The notes under the pieces were generated by a model that worked only from the letters and a program-made list of their open reading frames with translations, had not been told where the DNA came from and searched no databases. A stretch of 45,078 nucleotides of DNA. Source: Lachnospiraceae bacterium (GTDB taxonomy: Bacteria > Bacillota > Clostridia > Lachnospirales > Lachnospiraceae). The stretch lies in assembly GCA_022796795.1 (NCBI GenBank), contig JAAWJI010000035.1:1-45078 (forward strand), given 5' to 3'. Shown piece after piece: positions 17,247 through 25,799 of this stretch. Position 1 is the stretch's first letter. Each line of letters opens with the position of its first letter. The translations under genes were made by a program, and so were the position numbers.

Positions 17247-18110
17247 TCAAATCACATGCTCCTCAAGGCTTCTCCACCCATGACACAAAGGCCCGTTTCC
17301 CTGTCCCAGACCCGGGGCTGCCCGCAGAGCTCCTTCCAGATAGGATCTGGCCTTCTCTACAGAATCTTTGAGAGTCCGCCCCTCTGCCAGGCCGCAGGTA
17401 ATGGCCGTGGAAAGGGTGCATCCGGTTCCATGGCTCCCTTTCCGGTCCAAAATCCGCTCTCCCCGAAACCAGGAAAGCTTCCCATCCTCACACAGCACAT
17501 CAGAGGCATCCCCTGCCCGATGACCGCCCTTTAACAAAATCGCCGTTTTGTATCTCTCATTCAGAGCAACCGCCGCCTGCTCCATCTGCCTGTCCGTCCA
17601 GGGCTGCAGGCTCCCCCAATCTTCCCTCTCAGGTTCTCCTGGCTGTCTTTCTGCGTTTCCCTCTCTGCACCTCTGCAAAAGCCTCTCCGCCTCCGGCAGA
17701 TTGGGCGTCAGCACATCCGACAGGGGAAAGAGAAGCCGCTCCAGGGCTTCCGCGGCCTCCCTCCTGATCAGGGCACGTCCGCTGGTGGACACCAGCACCG
17801 GGTCCAGCACCACAGGCCCATGGGGCCAGCGCTCCAGAGCTCGGACAATGACCTCCACATTCTCCGCCGTGTAAACCATGCCGATCTTAACAGCCTGGGG
17901 AGTGATGTCCGATAATACCGCCTGAAGCTGTTGCTCCACCACCTGGGCTTCCAGTTCCCGGACTGCCCATACCTGCCGGGTATTCTGGGCAGTCACCGCA
18001 GTGATCACGCTCATGCCATAGCAGCCAAAGGCCTCCATGGTTTTCAGATCCGCCTGGATGCCGGCTCCGCCGCCAGAGTCAGAGCCGGCGATAGTCAAAA
18101 CAGGTTTCAT
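17247..18110 (-). CDS. thiD: Hydroxymethylpyrimidine/phosphomethylpyrimidine kinase ThiD
   Basis: A 287-residue ribokinase-fold enzyme that makes HMP-pyrophosphate. Motifs: TIAGSDSGGGAGIQADLKT at the N-terminus, VTAQNTRQV, KIGMV, VLDPVLVSTSG, LTPNLPEAE, LLKGGH, and the ATP/anion site GSHGTGCTLSTAI. A hydrophilic insertion of about 25 residues (EGNAERQPGEPERED region) separates LTPNLPEAERLL from the next helix. The true start is the ATG at 18110, overlapping the thiW stop by 4 bases (ATGA), with GGAGG 10 bases upstream; the frame is open further upstream only as a shadow of thiW. Confidence 0.93.
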   Translation of the reverse strand: MKPVLTIAGSDSGGGAGIQADLKTMEAFGCYGMSVITAVTAQNTRQVWAVRELEAQVVEQQLQAVLSDITPQAVKIGMVYTAENVEVIVRALERWPHGPVVLDPVLVSTSGRALIRREAAEALERLLFPLSDVLTPNLPEAERLLQRCREGNAERQPGEPEREDWGSLQPWTDRQMEQAAVALNERYKTAILLKGGHRAGDASDVLCEDGKLSWFRGERILDRKGSHGTGCTLSTAITCGLAEGRTLKDSVEKARSYLEGALRAAPGLGQGNGPLCHGWRSLEEHVI

Positions 18111-18640
18111 GCTGCTTTGGCCTCCAACATTCCTTTCAGCGTCTCCAGGGCTCCGGACTTTGCCAGCGCCGCCAGAAGCACTGCGGCAATGCAGGTGCCT
18201 CCTATGGTGCTGACCAGGAAAGGCAGCACATAGGTGAAAAGAGCTGCCTCCCGCCCCATGATCCACACAGCCACCGGATAGCAGAGCATACCTCCCAGGA
18301 TGCCTGTTCCAAAAATCTCCCCTGCATAGGCCAGGAGCATCCGGTGAGTTTTCTGATATACCAGACCGCACAGGCAGGCTCCCACCATGCTGCCGGGAAA
18401 TGCCAGAAGGCTTCCGGTTCCCATGAGATTGCGGATCAGGGAAGTACAAAAGGCCATGGCTGTCCCATAGACCGGTCCCAGGAAAATCCCCGCCATCACA
18501 TTGACCAGATGCTGGATGGGAAAGCATTTGGATGCCCCGATGGGAATGGAAAAGGCTGACAGGCACACCCCAAGGGCCACCATCATACCTGCTGCCGTAA
18601 GCTTTCTTATTTGAAACTGCATATTGTTTTTCTCACTCAT
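18107..18640 (-). CDS. thiW: Thiazole-precursor ECF transporter S component ThiW
   Basis: A 177-residue membrane protein with about five or six hydrophobic segments. Motifs GVCLSAFSIPIGASKCFPIQHLVN and GPVYGTAMAFCTSLIRNLMGTGSLLAFPGSM match the ThiW S component, which works with a shared energy-coupling factor module to import the hydroxyethylthiazole later phosphorylated by ThiM. The ATG at 18640 follows AAGGAG. It overlaps thiD by 4 bases. Placing the thiazole importer between thiC and thiM fits an organism that makes the pyrimidine with ThiC but salvages thiazole: no thiF/thiS/thiG/thiH is in this operon. Confidence 0.9.
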   Translation of the reverse strand: MSEKNNMQFQIRKLTAAGMMVALGVCLSAFSIPIGASKCFPIQHLVNVMAGIFLGPVYGTAMAFCTSLIRNLMGTGSLLAFPGSMVGACLCGLVYQKTHRMLLAYAGEIFGTGILGGMLCYPVAVWIMGREAALFTYVLPFLVSTIGGTCIAAVLLAALAKSGALETLKGMLEAKAA

Positions 18641-18816
18641 TTTTGCTTTCTCCTTTTTTCTTGCCGCGAAATTTCTTGTCGTTCCATCTGTTTTCTGTTT
18701 TTTTCTTTATCATAAGCTCCTGTTCCAGAGGGTTCCTTCTGATCTTTCTCCCCAATTTCTATCCGGGTCGGGCACCTTATCCCTCTTCTCCGGAATACTA
18801 TTTAGATCAGCTCTGC

Positions 18817-20178
18817 TTACTCGTCAAAAATACTGACAATCTCTCCGTCCAGAATCCGGTTCATATTGCGGACCGCGCAGAAATTGCCGCACATGCTGCA
18901 GGTATCCTCCCGCTCTGGCTTTGCCTCCGCCCGGTAGCGTCTGGCTTTCTCCGGGTCCAGGCACAATGTAAACTGCTTCTCCCAATTAAGCTGCTTGCGG
19001 GCCAGGCTCATGGCGTCGTCCTGCTCCCTGGCTCCCGGAATCCCTTTGGCGATATCCGCCGCGTGGGCTGCAATGCGGGAGGCCATAATCCCCTCTTTCA
19101 CATCCTCCACATCCGGCAGGCGCAAATGCTCCGCCGGCGTCACATAGCACAGGAAGGAAGCTCCGTGCATGGCTGCTATGGCTCCGCCAATAGCCGCCGT
19201 AATATGGTCATACCCCGGGGCAAGATCCGTCACCAGAGGGCCCAGCACATAAAAGGGCGCTCCGTGGCACAAGGTCTCCTGGATCTTCATATTGGCCGCA
19301 ATCTGATCCATGGGCATATGTCCCGGCCCCTCGATCATGACCTGTACCTGCTTCTCCCAGGCCCGTTTTGTCAGCTCGCCCAACACAATCAGCTCCTCAA
19401 TCTGGGAGCTGTCCGTGGCATCTGCAAGGCTTCCCGGTCTGCAGGCATCCCCCAGGCTCAGGGTCACGTCATACTCCCGGCAGATATCTAGGATCTCGTC
19501 AAAATGGGCGTAGAAGGGATTCTCCTCCCCGGTCATCTCCATCCACGCAAAAATAATGGAGCCGCCCCGGGACACAATATTGGTAAGCCGCCGGTTCTCC
19601 TTAAACCGCTTTGCCGTGAAACGGTTGATTCCGCAGTGAATAGTCATGAAATCCACCCCATCCTCCGCGTGCATTCTCACAATATCCAGCCATTCCTGAG
19701 ACGTAATCTCCCGCAAAGCTTTGTGATAGTAAACCACCGCATCATAAATGGGCACGGTTCCGATAATAGCCGGGCATTCTTTCGTCAGCCTGGTCCGAAA
19801 TTTCCGGGTGTCCCCAAAGGAGCTCAGGTCCATAATAGACTCCGCCCCCAGCTCCACAGCGCTTCGCACCTTTTCCATCTCCGCATCCAGATCCCGGCAG
19901 TCCCGGGAAACGCCCAGATTTACATTGATCTTGGTCCGAAGCCTGCTGCCAATGCCATTGGGCTCCAGACAGGTATGTACCTTATTGCAGGGAATCACTA
20001 CCCTTCCCTGAGCCACAAGCTCCATAAGCTTCTCCGGCTCCATCTGCTCCTTTTGGGCCACAGCCTCCAGCTCCTTTGTCCGGATTCTCTTTTGCGCCGC
20101 ATCCATCTGCGTGGTGTACCTCCCGGCTGCATCCCTGGTCCTTTGCTTTTTCGCTGCATCCATCGGTGTCATCTTCAC
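18817..20178 (-). CDS. thiC: Phosphomethylpyrimidine synthase ThiC
   Basis: A 453-residue radical-SAM-type enzyme that rearranges aminoimidazole ribotide to HMP phosphate. Clear family segments: [92 protein letters not shown]. The C-terminal 4Fe-4S motif is CSMCGNFC (CX2CX3C), the shorter spacing of the compact ThiC clade. The start is GTG at 20178, with GAGGAAA about 5 bases upstream; an in-frame ATG lies two codons on. It is the first gene after the TPP riboswitch. Confidence 0.95.
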   Translation of the reverse strand: MKMTPMDAAKKQRTRDAAGRYTTQMDAAQKRIRTKELEAVAQKEQMEPEKLMELVAQGRVVIPCNKVHTCLEPNGIGSRLRTKINVNLGVSRDCRDLDAEMEKVRSAVELGAESIMDLSSFGDTRKFRTRLTKECPAIIGTVPIYDAVVYYHKALREITSQEWLDIVRMHAEDGVDFMTIHCGINRFTAKRFKENRRLTNIVSRGGSIIFAWMEMTGEENPFYAHFDEILDICREYDVTLSLGDACRPGSLADATDSSQIEELIVLGELTKRAWEKQVQVMIEGPGHMPMDQIAANMKIQETLCHGAPFYVLGPLVTDLAPGYDHITAAIGGAIAAMHGASFLCYVTPAEHLRLPDVEDVKEGIMASRIAAHAADIAKGIPGAREQDDAMSLARKQLNWEKQFTLCLDPEKARRYRAEAKPEREDTCSMCGNFCAVRNMNRILDGEIVSIFDE

Positions 20179-20278
20179 ATGTTTCCTCGCTTTCTGCCTA
20201 TCAGGCTAAATTCAACAGAAAAACTCTCACCTGCTGCAGAAGCCTTTTCATCAACAGAGAATTATGACTTCTATACGC

Positions 20279-20304
20279 AAAAAACGCACCCTTTCGGATG
20301 CGTT
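20279..20304 (-). terminator. Riboswitch-controlled terminator upstream of thiC
   Basis: On the minus strand AACGCATCC-GAAA-GGGTGCGTT is followed at once by TTTTTTG. It sits 25-50 bases 3' of the TPP aptamer. A second AACGCA closer to the aptamer (in AGAACGCAAATAG, about 20318-20326) could pair with the TGCGTT arm as the antiterminator, giving transcriptional attenuation by thiamine pyrophosphate. Confidence 0.85.
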
Positions 20305-20328
20305 ATAAACGTTCTCTATTTGCGTTCT

Positions 20329-20424
20329 GCTAACTTCCTACGCCGGCATGATCCGTATCAGGTTTAATGGGTCGGAATCGTTCGAAGCTTCCCTCTCAGC
20401 CTGGCGCGCCAGACTCCCCAGAGC
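20329..20424 (-). promoter_or_regulatory. TPP riboswitch aptamer (THI element)
   Basis: The minus strand carries the conserved blocks in order: GGGGAGTC, GGCTGAGAGGG (pyrimidine-sensing helix), GACCC, ACCTGATACGGATCATGCCGGCGTAGGAAG split over its helices, closed by a GCTC/AGC P1 stem. It precedes thiC by about 150 bases and should shut off the whole thi operon when thiamine pyrophosphate is plentiful. Confidence 0.95.
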
Positions 20425-20441
20425 TATGCTGTTATGTAGTC

Positions 20442-20470
20442 ATTGTAAAGGAAAAGAGGGAGTGTGTCAA
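20442..20470 (-). promoter_or_regulatory. Promoter of the thi operon
   Basis: TTGACA (20465-20470) and TACAAT (20442-20447), read on the minus strand, are 17 bp apart and lie just upstream of the TPP aptamer. The -35 box overlaps the expected translation start of the decayed hipB gene on the other strand. Confidence 0.85.
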
Positions 20471-20747
20471 TCAAAATTTTCGGATCAGTCTTTCCACTGA
20501 AATTCAAAAGCTTATCGCCAAAAGAATCCGCGGATTCCGAAAGAGAAGAAAAATATCCCAACAAAAGCTAAGCAGCCTGTCCGGGGTAATTCTGGGTTCT
20601 GTAAAGCGGTTTGAGCAGAGCGGGGAAATATCCCTGCCCTCCCTGATCAAAATTGCAATCGCTCTTGACTTGGAAAAGGAGCTAGAGCAGCTATTTGCGA
20701 ATGTGCCGCCCTTGTCTATTGAGGAAATTATCCATGGAAGTGATTAA
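20466..20747 (+). pseudogene. hipB-like XRE-family regulator, start codon apparently lost
   Basis: About 93 codons encode a helix-turn-helix repressor resembling HipB antitoxins: LIAKRIRGFRKRRKISQQKLSS followed by SGVILGSVKRFEQSGEISLPSL, and a C-terminal IEEIIHG. An AGAGGGA ribosome site lies just upstream, but the codon where ATG would be expected is GTC (20466-20468), and nearby GTG triplets are out of frame. The only in-frame ATG is at 20367, inside the TPP riboswitch on the other strand, which is implausible. It overlaps the hipA remnant by 14 bases, the usual hipBA arrangement. It could still be expressed from an unusual start, but the partner is clearly broken. Confidence 0.6.
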
Positions 20748-21351
20748 GAATTTAAATGTATCCTATCATAATAGAAAAGTGGGAAAACTGGCGTTATATC
20801 AGAAATACCTGACAGCCTTCGAGTATGATCGGGATTGGCTTGAGAATGGCTTTTCTATCAGCCCTTTTTCTCTCCCCCTCCGGAAAGGGGTCTTTATACC
20901 CAAAGCAGATCCCTTTGAAGGACTCTTCGGGGTATTTGCAGATAGTCTTCCGGATGGATTCGGACGTCTCCTCGTAGAACATCTTTTACTGCGTCATCAA
21001 ATAAACCCACGGGAAACAGGAATACGACTATTCCTGCTGTGCCAGACAATGCGTGATTCAAATGGCAGAGACAAAACTGTTCCCCTCTTGTCTCTGCCAG
21101 GGCTATTTTGGCACAAAACGCTTTGACCGTGAGAAAGATGGGTTCTCTCCCCTGCTTATGATCTAACATACAGTTACTCACTCCATGGCGAACATGCAAC
21201 TACCATAAACGGAGAAGGTCAAAACCCGAAACTGTCGGATCTGCTTGCAGTGGCTAAAAATATCGGAATCCGTGAAACAAAAGCAAAATCCATTGCCGCA
21301 GATATCCATGACTGCGTGCAAAACCTGCTGCATGAATATCTGCGGCAATAA
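20734..21351 (+). pseudogene. hipA-like kinase remnant with frameshifts and internal deletion
   Basis: The frame from the ATG at 20734 gives a HipA N-terminal domain (NLNVSYHNRKVGKLAL to FADSLPDGFGRLLVEHLLL, ending at INPRE). It then loses homology and stops at 21124. A second fragment, CQGYFGTKRFDREKDG, is in another frame at 21095-21142. The C-terminal end, starting AYDLTYSYSLHGEHATT and continuing NGEGQNPKLSDLLAVAKNIG, returns to the first frame at 21154-21351. The central kinase core between KRFDRE and FSP-AYDLT is missing, so the toxin is inactive. A perfect 11-bp inverted repeat (GGCAGAGACAA, 21064-21074; TTGTCTCTGCC, 21088-21098) lies at one break. Confidence 0.85.
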
Positions 21352-21373
21352 TCGTTAAAACCACAGGTCCTTC

Positions 21374-21808
21374 TCATCCTAAATCAGCCCCATCCGCAAA
21401 CCGCATTTCCATCTCATAGGAATCCAAATCCGGCATTTTCGTAAGGCTCCTGCTCCGCTTTGCCTCCGCTCCCTCCTGCCCAAGCTCTTGCAGCCGGGAC
21501 AGGGAGGACAGCGCCTCCTGCTCTGTGAAACCGCCGCTCTCCATGGTGGCCTTCATATCCGCGGACACCTCTTCCACCCGCAGCTCCATCTCCTCCAGCT
21601 GCTCCTTGGTAATCCCGCTTTCCGGATCAGCCGTCTTCATCATCTGCAGTCCCTCCTGGAAAAATCGGCGCTTGAGCTGCAGGTTCTTGACCTGCTCCAG
21701 CCGGTCGCTCTGGCTCAGGGCCTTCTGGCCTGCACCCTGCTTTGCTTTCCCATAGATTCCCACATTCCAGACGACTCCGTCGTAGGTTCCTCCGATTTTC
21801 ATAGACAT
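21374..21808 (-). CDS. Hypothetical protein, charged and helical
   Basis: A 144-residue protein that I do not recognise. It starts MSMKIGGTYDGVVWNVGIYGK and then becomes strongly hydrophilic and helical, rich in Glu, Lys, Gln and Met (EQLEEMELRVEEVSADMKAT, EQEALSSLSRLQELG), with no signal peptide or membrane segment, so a cytoplasmic coiled-coil-like protein is likely. The ATG at 21808 has GGAGGTG 6 bases upstream; the frame is open further 5' but without a ribosome site. It has its own extended -10 promoter inside the end of the permease gene, so it need not be part of the ABC transporter operon. Confidence 0.65.
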   Translation of the reverse strand: MSMKIGGTYDGVVWNVGIYGKAKQGAGQKALSQSDRLEQVKNLQLKRRFFQEGLQMMKTADPESGITKEQLEEMELRVEEVSADMKATMESGGFTEQEALSSLSRLQELGQEGAEAKRSRSLTKMPDLDSYEMEMRFADGADLG

Positions 21809-21848
21809 GAGGGGCACCTCCGTTCTCTTTGTATCTATCATTACTGAC

Positions 21849-21877
21849 AGTATACCACAGATTCCATCAAAAGTGAA
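21849..21877 (-). promoter_or_regulatory. Promoter of the 144-residue hypothetical gene
   Basis: On the minus strand TTCACT (21872-21877), a 17-bp spacer and TATACT (21849-21854) with an extended-10 TGG just before it. It overlaps the 3' end of the upstream permease gene. Confidence 0.6.
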
Positions 21878-22559
21878 GAAAAAACCCCAGTCCCAAAAGA
21901 AAAAACACCGCTCTCGATACAAGAATCCCCAGAGGAACCTGAAAGGCTGGTTCCAGGGCCTCCAGGGTCAACGGGTATTCCGAATAGAAGCTGCTCATGG
22001 ACAAACTCATTTCCGAAGGCAAAGGCAGTGCAGTCAGCAGGACCACCACAGCCATAAAAGGGTAAAGCAGCACCGGGCGAATCCGGCTTAGGGCCAGACC
22101 TGCCCCCAGGCAGAAAATCACAGGCGGAACCAGTGCCAAAAGCCCGGGCCAGAGCAGCTCTCCCAGATTCATCCGCCCAAACAGCGCTCTGTAAAACAAA
22201 ACCGCCAGCACTGACACGCCCAGACATAGAAAAGCCACGGCTGTCAGCACTGCTCCCAGACGCAGGAGCAAATATCTTTGCTGCTTTACCGGCGCAGCCC
22301 GGGTCAGGGAAGCGGCCAGCCGCTCCTCACGGGAGGAAAAGAACGCCAAGAAACAGACCTCCCCCAGACAAATCAAAGGCAATATCCGGCTCAGATAGTA
22401 TCCGAAGCTCCAGGGGGAAAAGGGAGCCGTATGGGCAATGCCCAGAATCAAAGCACCTGTGAGGGTAAGCCAGCCAAATCCAAGACTCACCAGCAGGATG
22501 CCGAAAAACAGCTTATTGTACAGAAGCCGACGCAGCTCATAAAAGTATATTTTACTCAA
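21867..22559 (-). CDS. ABC-2-type permease subunit (small)
   Basis: A 230-residue integral membrane protein with about six hydrophobic segments, beginning with the cytoplasmic MSKIYFYELRRLLYNK typical of ABC-2 permeases. The segment SSREERLAASLTRAAPVKQQRYLLLR is a cytoplasmic loop of the kind that docks an ATPase. The gene overlaps the permease-peptidase fusion by 8 bases (start 22559, preceding stop 22552), so the two products probably assemble with the ATPase encoded two genes upstream. Export substrate unknown. Confidence 0.8.
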   Translation of the reverse strand: MSKIYFYELRRLLYNKLFFGILLVSLGFGWLTLTGALILGIAHTAPFSPWSFGYYLSRILPLICLGEVCFLAFFSSREERLAASLTRAAPVKQQRYLLLRLGAVLTAVAFLCLGVSVLAVLFYRALFGRMNLGELLWPGLLALVPPVIFCLGAGLALSRIRPVLLYPFMAVVVLLTALPLPSEMSLSMSSFYSEYPLTLEALEPAFQVPLGILVSRAVFFLLGLGFFLHF

Positions 22560-24753
22560 GATTTAAATCCTCCTCTGTCAAATGGCAGGCCTCCAGAAAT
22601 TCCTCATAGGTGAGATAGGGATATTCCGGATTAAGCTCCCGGCCAAAAAGTCCTGCCAGAATCTCGTCCATGGCCTCCTGGCCTCCCACCAGCTCTTCTG
22701 CCTTTCGGATTTTCAGGGGCATTTCATTGTACTGCCGAATCCATCTCAGGCTCCCTGCAATCTGCTTCTGATACTTTTCGGGCAGTGCGGACAAATATTC
22801 CGGATGACGGACATAGAAGCTCTTGTAGTAATCATCCACTGCCTCCTGCCAAGCATCCACAAAGCTTGTCTTGGCCTCTCTCTGGCCGTACAACTCCTTC
22901 ACCATACGGTAGGTGGTATAGCAGGTAAGTCCCTCGGCAGACCAGGCGCTGTCCATATCCATCGGATCAAACATATTTCCCAGCCCCCACCATTGATGGA
23001 CAAGCTCATGGATCGTCACCTGGGCAAAGGAACCGCCCTTTGCGTTATTGGACAAGTTTTGCATGGTAAAGTCCAGCTCATTGGCAATGCTGGCCCCATC
23101 TCCCGCATAGCCTCCTCCATCGCTTCGCCGCTCGATGAGATTGAATACGCCGTCCCCGTAAAAGGACAGAGGACCTATGTGTTCTGTACAGAATTCTATG
23201 GTTTCTCGGACCATTTCTGCGGCGTCCAGAGCTTCCATAATGGGCTCATGCCTGCGGCTGTAATAGAAATGAACGATAATCCCTGCAGTCTCCACGGGTA
23301 TCTCCTGCCGGATATAATCTCCGGCGTAGACAATCATGTGATACCCTTCCTGCTCCATACGCCAAGTTTTGGTTCCGTCTCCATTTTCCTGCAAAAGTCT
23401 GGTGGTGCCTGCGCCAAACAGAACCGGAGTCATATGCCCAGGTAGGATCAGATCCATAACGCCGGGAAGGGTTTCCCCCTGGTATCCTATATCATAGGGA
23501 GATGGGGAGAGGCAGTCATTTTCCAGACTCATGTACACATTGCTGATTTCCAATGCACCCTGAGAATCGGACGCAAGATTCCACTCCCGGGGATATCCGC
23601 CATATTCTATGGCAAGCTCCATATCCGGATCAGCCGGAAGCGTAACCACAAAGGCTTTTTCATTCATCTCCTGCTCGCTCTCCACCATAAAGGGAATCTC
23701 TTTTCCGCTGGCCTGGACAGAGGTAATCTCATATCCGGGATTAATCAGAAACCGCACATTCTGCTCCTGTGCCAGCGTACTGTGAAGCTGAAAGCAAGCT
23801 CTTCCGTACACCCGGCCGGTTTTAGGGTCCGGGCGCACCTGGGCATAGCGGCCAGAGCAGGTGACCGTTTCCAGGTATTCCTGGGGAAACAGAAAATCAT
23901 AATTGATTTCCGGGCTGCTGTGGTCCAAAAACGGCTGGCCCACATAGAGGACAACGGCACAGACCAGCAGTGCCGCCGCAAAAAGGGGCTGGTAAATTCT
24001 CCGGATATTACAGAGCAGGGAGCCTATTGCCCCTTTCCCGTACCTCCGCACACACAGACAGGAGAACATCCAGAATCCCGTCAGGGCTGCCAGCCAGGTA
24101 CCCCGCATATAGGCCGCAGACCAAAGAATCCGGTAATTGGAAAAATCATCAGACACAGTCCAGACACAGGGATTTAGCCAGCAGAGCTGCCAGTTTCCCC
24201 TCCAGACCGTCAGACTTAAGGTTGCAAACGCTGCAAAAAGAGACAGGGACAGATCTGCCCTCCCGATCATCTGATAAACAGCGGCGGCAAAGAGAACAGC
24301 CAGGGGAATGGAGCCGTACATAAAAACCAGATACTGGAAGAGATAGCTCTCCTGGTCAAAGATAACTCCCAGCCGGGAAACTGTCCAGGGAAGCCACGCC
24401 AGCATGGTGAAAGCCTGGGCCAGAGCGGAAACCAAAAACAGAGCTCCAAGCCTTGCAGCAGCCATCGTCAGAGGGGACGCTGCCGCATGGGTCAGGGCTT
24501 CCATCCCTCCCCGTCTGATCCTGTCCAGACTCCAGACCGTGAGAAGCGCAAAGATAACAGCCCCCAGCACACCTGCGGCCAGGGCGGGATTTGCCACATA
24601 CATGCCCTGCATGGTCGTCACATAGCTGCTCTCACTGTTGGAAAAAAGGGGCCGGTAGACCGTCAGTCCTGCCAGAGGAGAAAGCGTTGTCAGGAGAATG
24701 GCCAGCCAGGTAAGACGATTCCTGAGAAGCCAGGAAAGCTCCAGACCAATCAT
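22552..24753 (-). CDS. ABC permease fused to an M1-type metallopeptidase domain
   Basis: A 733-residue fusion. Residues 1-272 contain about seven membrane segments of an ABC-2 permease, placing the remainder outside the cell. Residues about 280-733 resemble M1 gluzincins: an N-terminal beta domain and then HELVHQWWGLG (zinc ligands His582 and His586, catalytic Glu583), with Glu607 in SAWSAEGLT as third ligand. The spacing from the second His to this Glu is 20 residues rather than the usual 18, and no GAMEN exopeptidase motif is seen (the region reads GASIANELDF), so aminopeptidase activity is doubtful. It overlaps the ATPase gene by 4 bases. It may cleave or sense an exported peptide. Confidence 0.85.
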   Translation of the reverse strand: MIGLELSWLLRNRLTWLAILLTTLSPLAGLTVYRPLFSNSESSYVTTMQGMYVANPALAAGVLGAVIFALLTVWSLDRIRRGGMEALTHAAASPLTMAAARLGALFLVSALAQAFTMLAWLPWTVSRLGVIFDQESYLFQYLVFMYGSIPLAVLFAAAVYQMIGRADLSLSLFAAFATLSLTVWRGNWQLCWLNPCVWTVSDDFSNYRILWSAAYMRGTWLAALTGFWMFSCLCVRRYGKGAIGSLLCNIRRIYQPLFAAALLVCAVVLYVGQPFLDHSSPEINYDFLFPQEYLETVTCSGRYAQVRPDPKTGRVYGRACFQLHSTLAQEQNVRFLINPGYEITSVQASGKEIPFMVESEQEMNEKAFVVTLPADPDMELAIEYGGYPREWNLASDSQGALEISNVYMSLENDCLSPSPYDIGYQGETLPGVMDLILPGHMTPVLFGAGTTRLLQENGDGTKTWRMEQEGYHMIVYAGDYIRQEIPVETAGIIVHFYYSRRHEPIMEALDAAEMVRETIEFCTEHIGPLSFYGDGVFNLIERRSDGGGYAGDGASIANELDFTMQNLSNNAKGGSFAQVTIHELVHQWWGLGNMFDPMDMDSAWSAEGLTCYTTYRMVKELYGQREAKTSFVDAWQEAVDDYYKSFYVRHPEYLSALPEKYQKQIAGSLRWIRQYNEMPLKIRKAEELVGGQEAMDEILAGLFGRELNPEYPYLTYEEFLEACHLTEEDLNLE

Positions 24754-25610
24754 GACATCACCTCCCTGGAAATCAGGTAGAGGTAGGCATCCTCCAGGGT
24801 TGGCTCCACCCGTTTTGCAAAATCAGGAAGATTCTTTGCCACGGCCCGGCAGATTACCCCTTCTGCCGTGTGAATCCGGGATGTAATCTGAAGCCCTGCC
24901 TCCTGCCTGGGATCTCTCTCCCGGAAAACGCCCACGTAACCTTCCGCCATGGCAATCAGCTCCCCGGGAACGCCGGAAAAGCGGATCTGCCCCTCGTGGA
25001 TCACAAGCAGCTGATTGCACACAGACTGAATATCCTCAATGATATGGGTGGACAGGAGCACCAGCCGCTCCTGCGCTATCTGGGAAAAAAGATTGCGGAA
25101 GCTTATCCGCTCCTCTGGGTCAAGCCCCACGGTGGGCTCGTCAAAAATGAGAAGCTCCGGATTTCCCAGAATCGCCTGAGCAATCCCTACCCTTTGGCGC
25201 TGTCCGCCGGACAGGGTGCGGATTCTCGCTTTTTGCTGATCCTCCAGGTTCGTCCGGCCAAGGGCCCTGGCAATAGCCTCCCTGCTGTGGGGAATTTTCT
25301 TCAGGGCCGCCATATAGTCCAGAAACTGCCACACGGTCAGCTCATCAAAAAGGCCAAAGGACTGGGGCAGATAGCCCAAACGCGCCTTGAACGTTTGCTC
25401 CTGTCTCTCAAGTGGCAGTCCGTCCACCAGAATCTTGCCCTCTGTAGGAAGCAGAGCTGCCACCAAAAGCTTCATGAGGGTAGACTTTCCCGCGCCATTA
25501 GGCCCCAAAAGGCCTATGAGACTGGGACTTTTCATCTGCAGGCTCATGTCCTCCAGGGCGGTTTTTCCTGACGGATAGGTCATGGACAGATTTGAAATTT
25601 CTATCTGCAT
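24750..25610 (-). CDS. ABC transporter ATP-binding protein
   Basis: A 286-residue ATPase of the ABC-2/drug and peptide export class. Walker A is GPNGAGKST, the Q-loop is YLPQSFGLFDELT, the signature is LSGGQRQRVGIAQA, Walker B is LLIFDEPTVGLDP, and the switch His is in LSTHIIED. The C-terminal 80 residues after the nucleotide domain resemble the regulatory tail seen in such exporters. It starts at 25610 and overlaps the permease-peptidase gene by ATGA. It is preceded by a 190-bp spacer with a strong hairpin after the sensor kinase gene. Confidence 0.92.
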   Translation of the reverse strand: MQIEISNLSMTYPSGKTALEDMSLQMKSPSLIGLLGPNGAGKSTLMKLLVAALLPTEGKILVDGLPLERQEQTFKARLGYLPQSFGLFDELTVWQFLDYMAALKKIPHSREAIARALGRTNLEDQQKARIRTLSGGQRQRVGIAQAILGNPELLIFDEPTVGLDPEERISFRNLFSQIAQERLVLLSTHIIEDIQSVCNQLLVIHEGQIRFSGVPGELIAMAEGYVGVFRERDPRQEAGLQITSRIHTAEGVICRAVAKNLPDFAKRVEPTLEDAYLYLISREVMS

Positions 25611-25705
25611 CTCACTACATCCTCCTTCTTTCTATCGTTCACTGACGAGAATAACAGAGGAATGTGGAGCGCCTTTGTATTTACTGTGTGTTTTCTGTGG
25701 AGTTT

Positions 25706-25750
25706 ACCCTCCATGGACAAGGGGCGTGTATCCTCTTGTCCACGGAGGGT
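25706..25750 (-). other. Strong hairpin between kinase and ABC genes
   Basis: A 16-bp stem with one G-U-compatible mismatch, ACCCTCCATGGACAAG (25706-25721) and CTTGTCCACGGAGGGT (25735-25750), with a 13-base loop. No T-run follows on either strand, so it is not a standard terminator. It could be an operator for the adjacent OmpR-type regulator or an mRNA processing/stability structure. The rest of 25611-25799 shows nothing else. Confidence 0.55.
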
Positions 25751-25799
25751 AGGGAGTCTGGAAAAATCTGTCACCGGGTCCGCGCCCATTTTCAAAATG

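Noticed and set aside
18111..18566. N-terminal extension of ThiD inside thiW
   Set aside because: The extension is a shifted-frame shadow of thiW. ThiD homology starts at the ATG at 18110, which has a good ribosome site.
18867..18910. Broken Fe-S motif in ThiC (CX2CX3C instead of CX2CX4C)
   Set aside because: The shorter spacing appears to be normal for the compact ThiC clade, and all other motifs are intact.
19504..20367. Long open frame on the strand opposite thiC
   Set aside because: It mirrors thiC codon structure, has no ribosome site or family resemblance, and runs into the TPP riboswitch. Similar antisense open frames at 2178-2972, 5121-5813, 10471-11346, 11702-12535 and 18643-19491 were dropped for the same reason.
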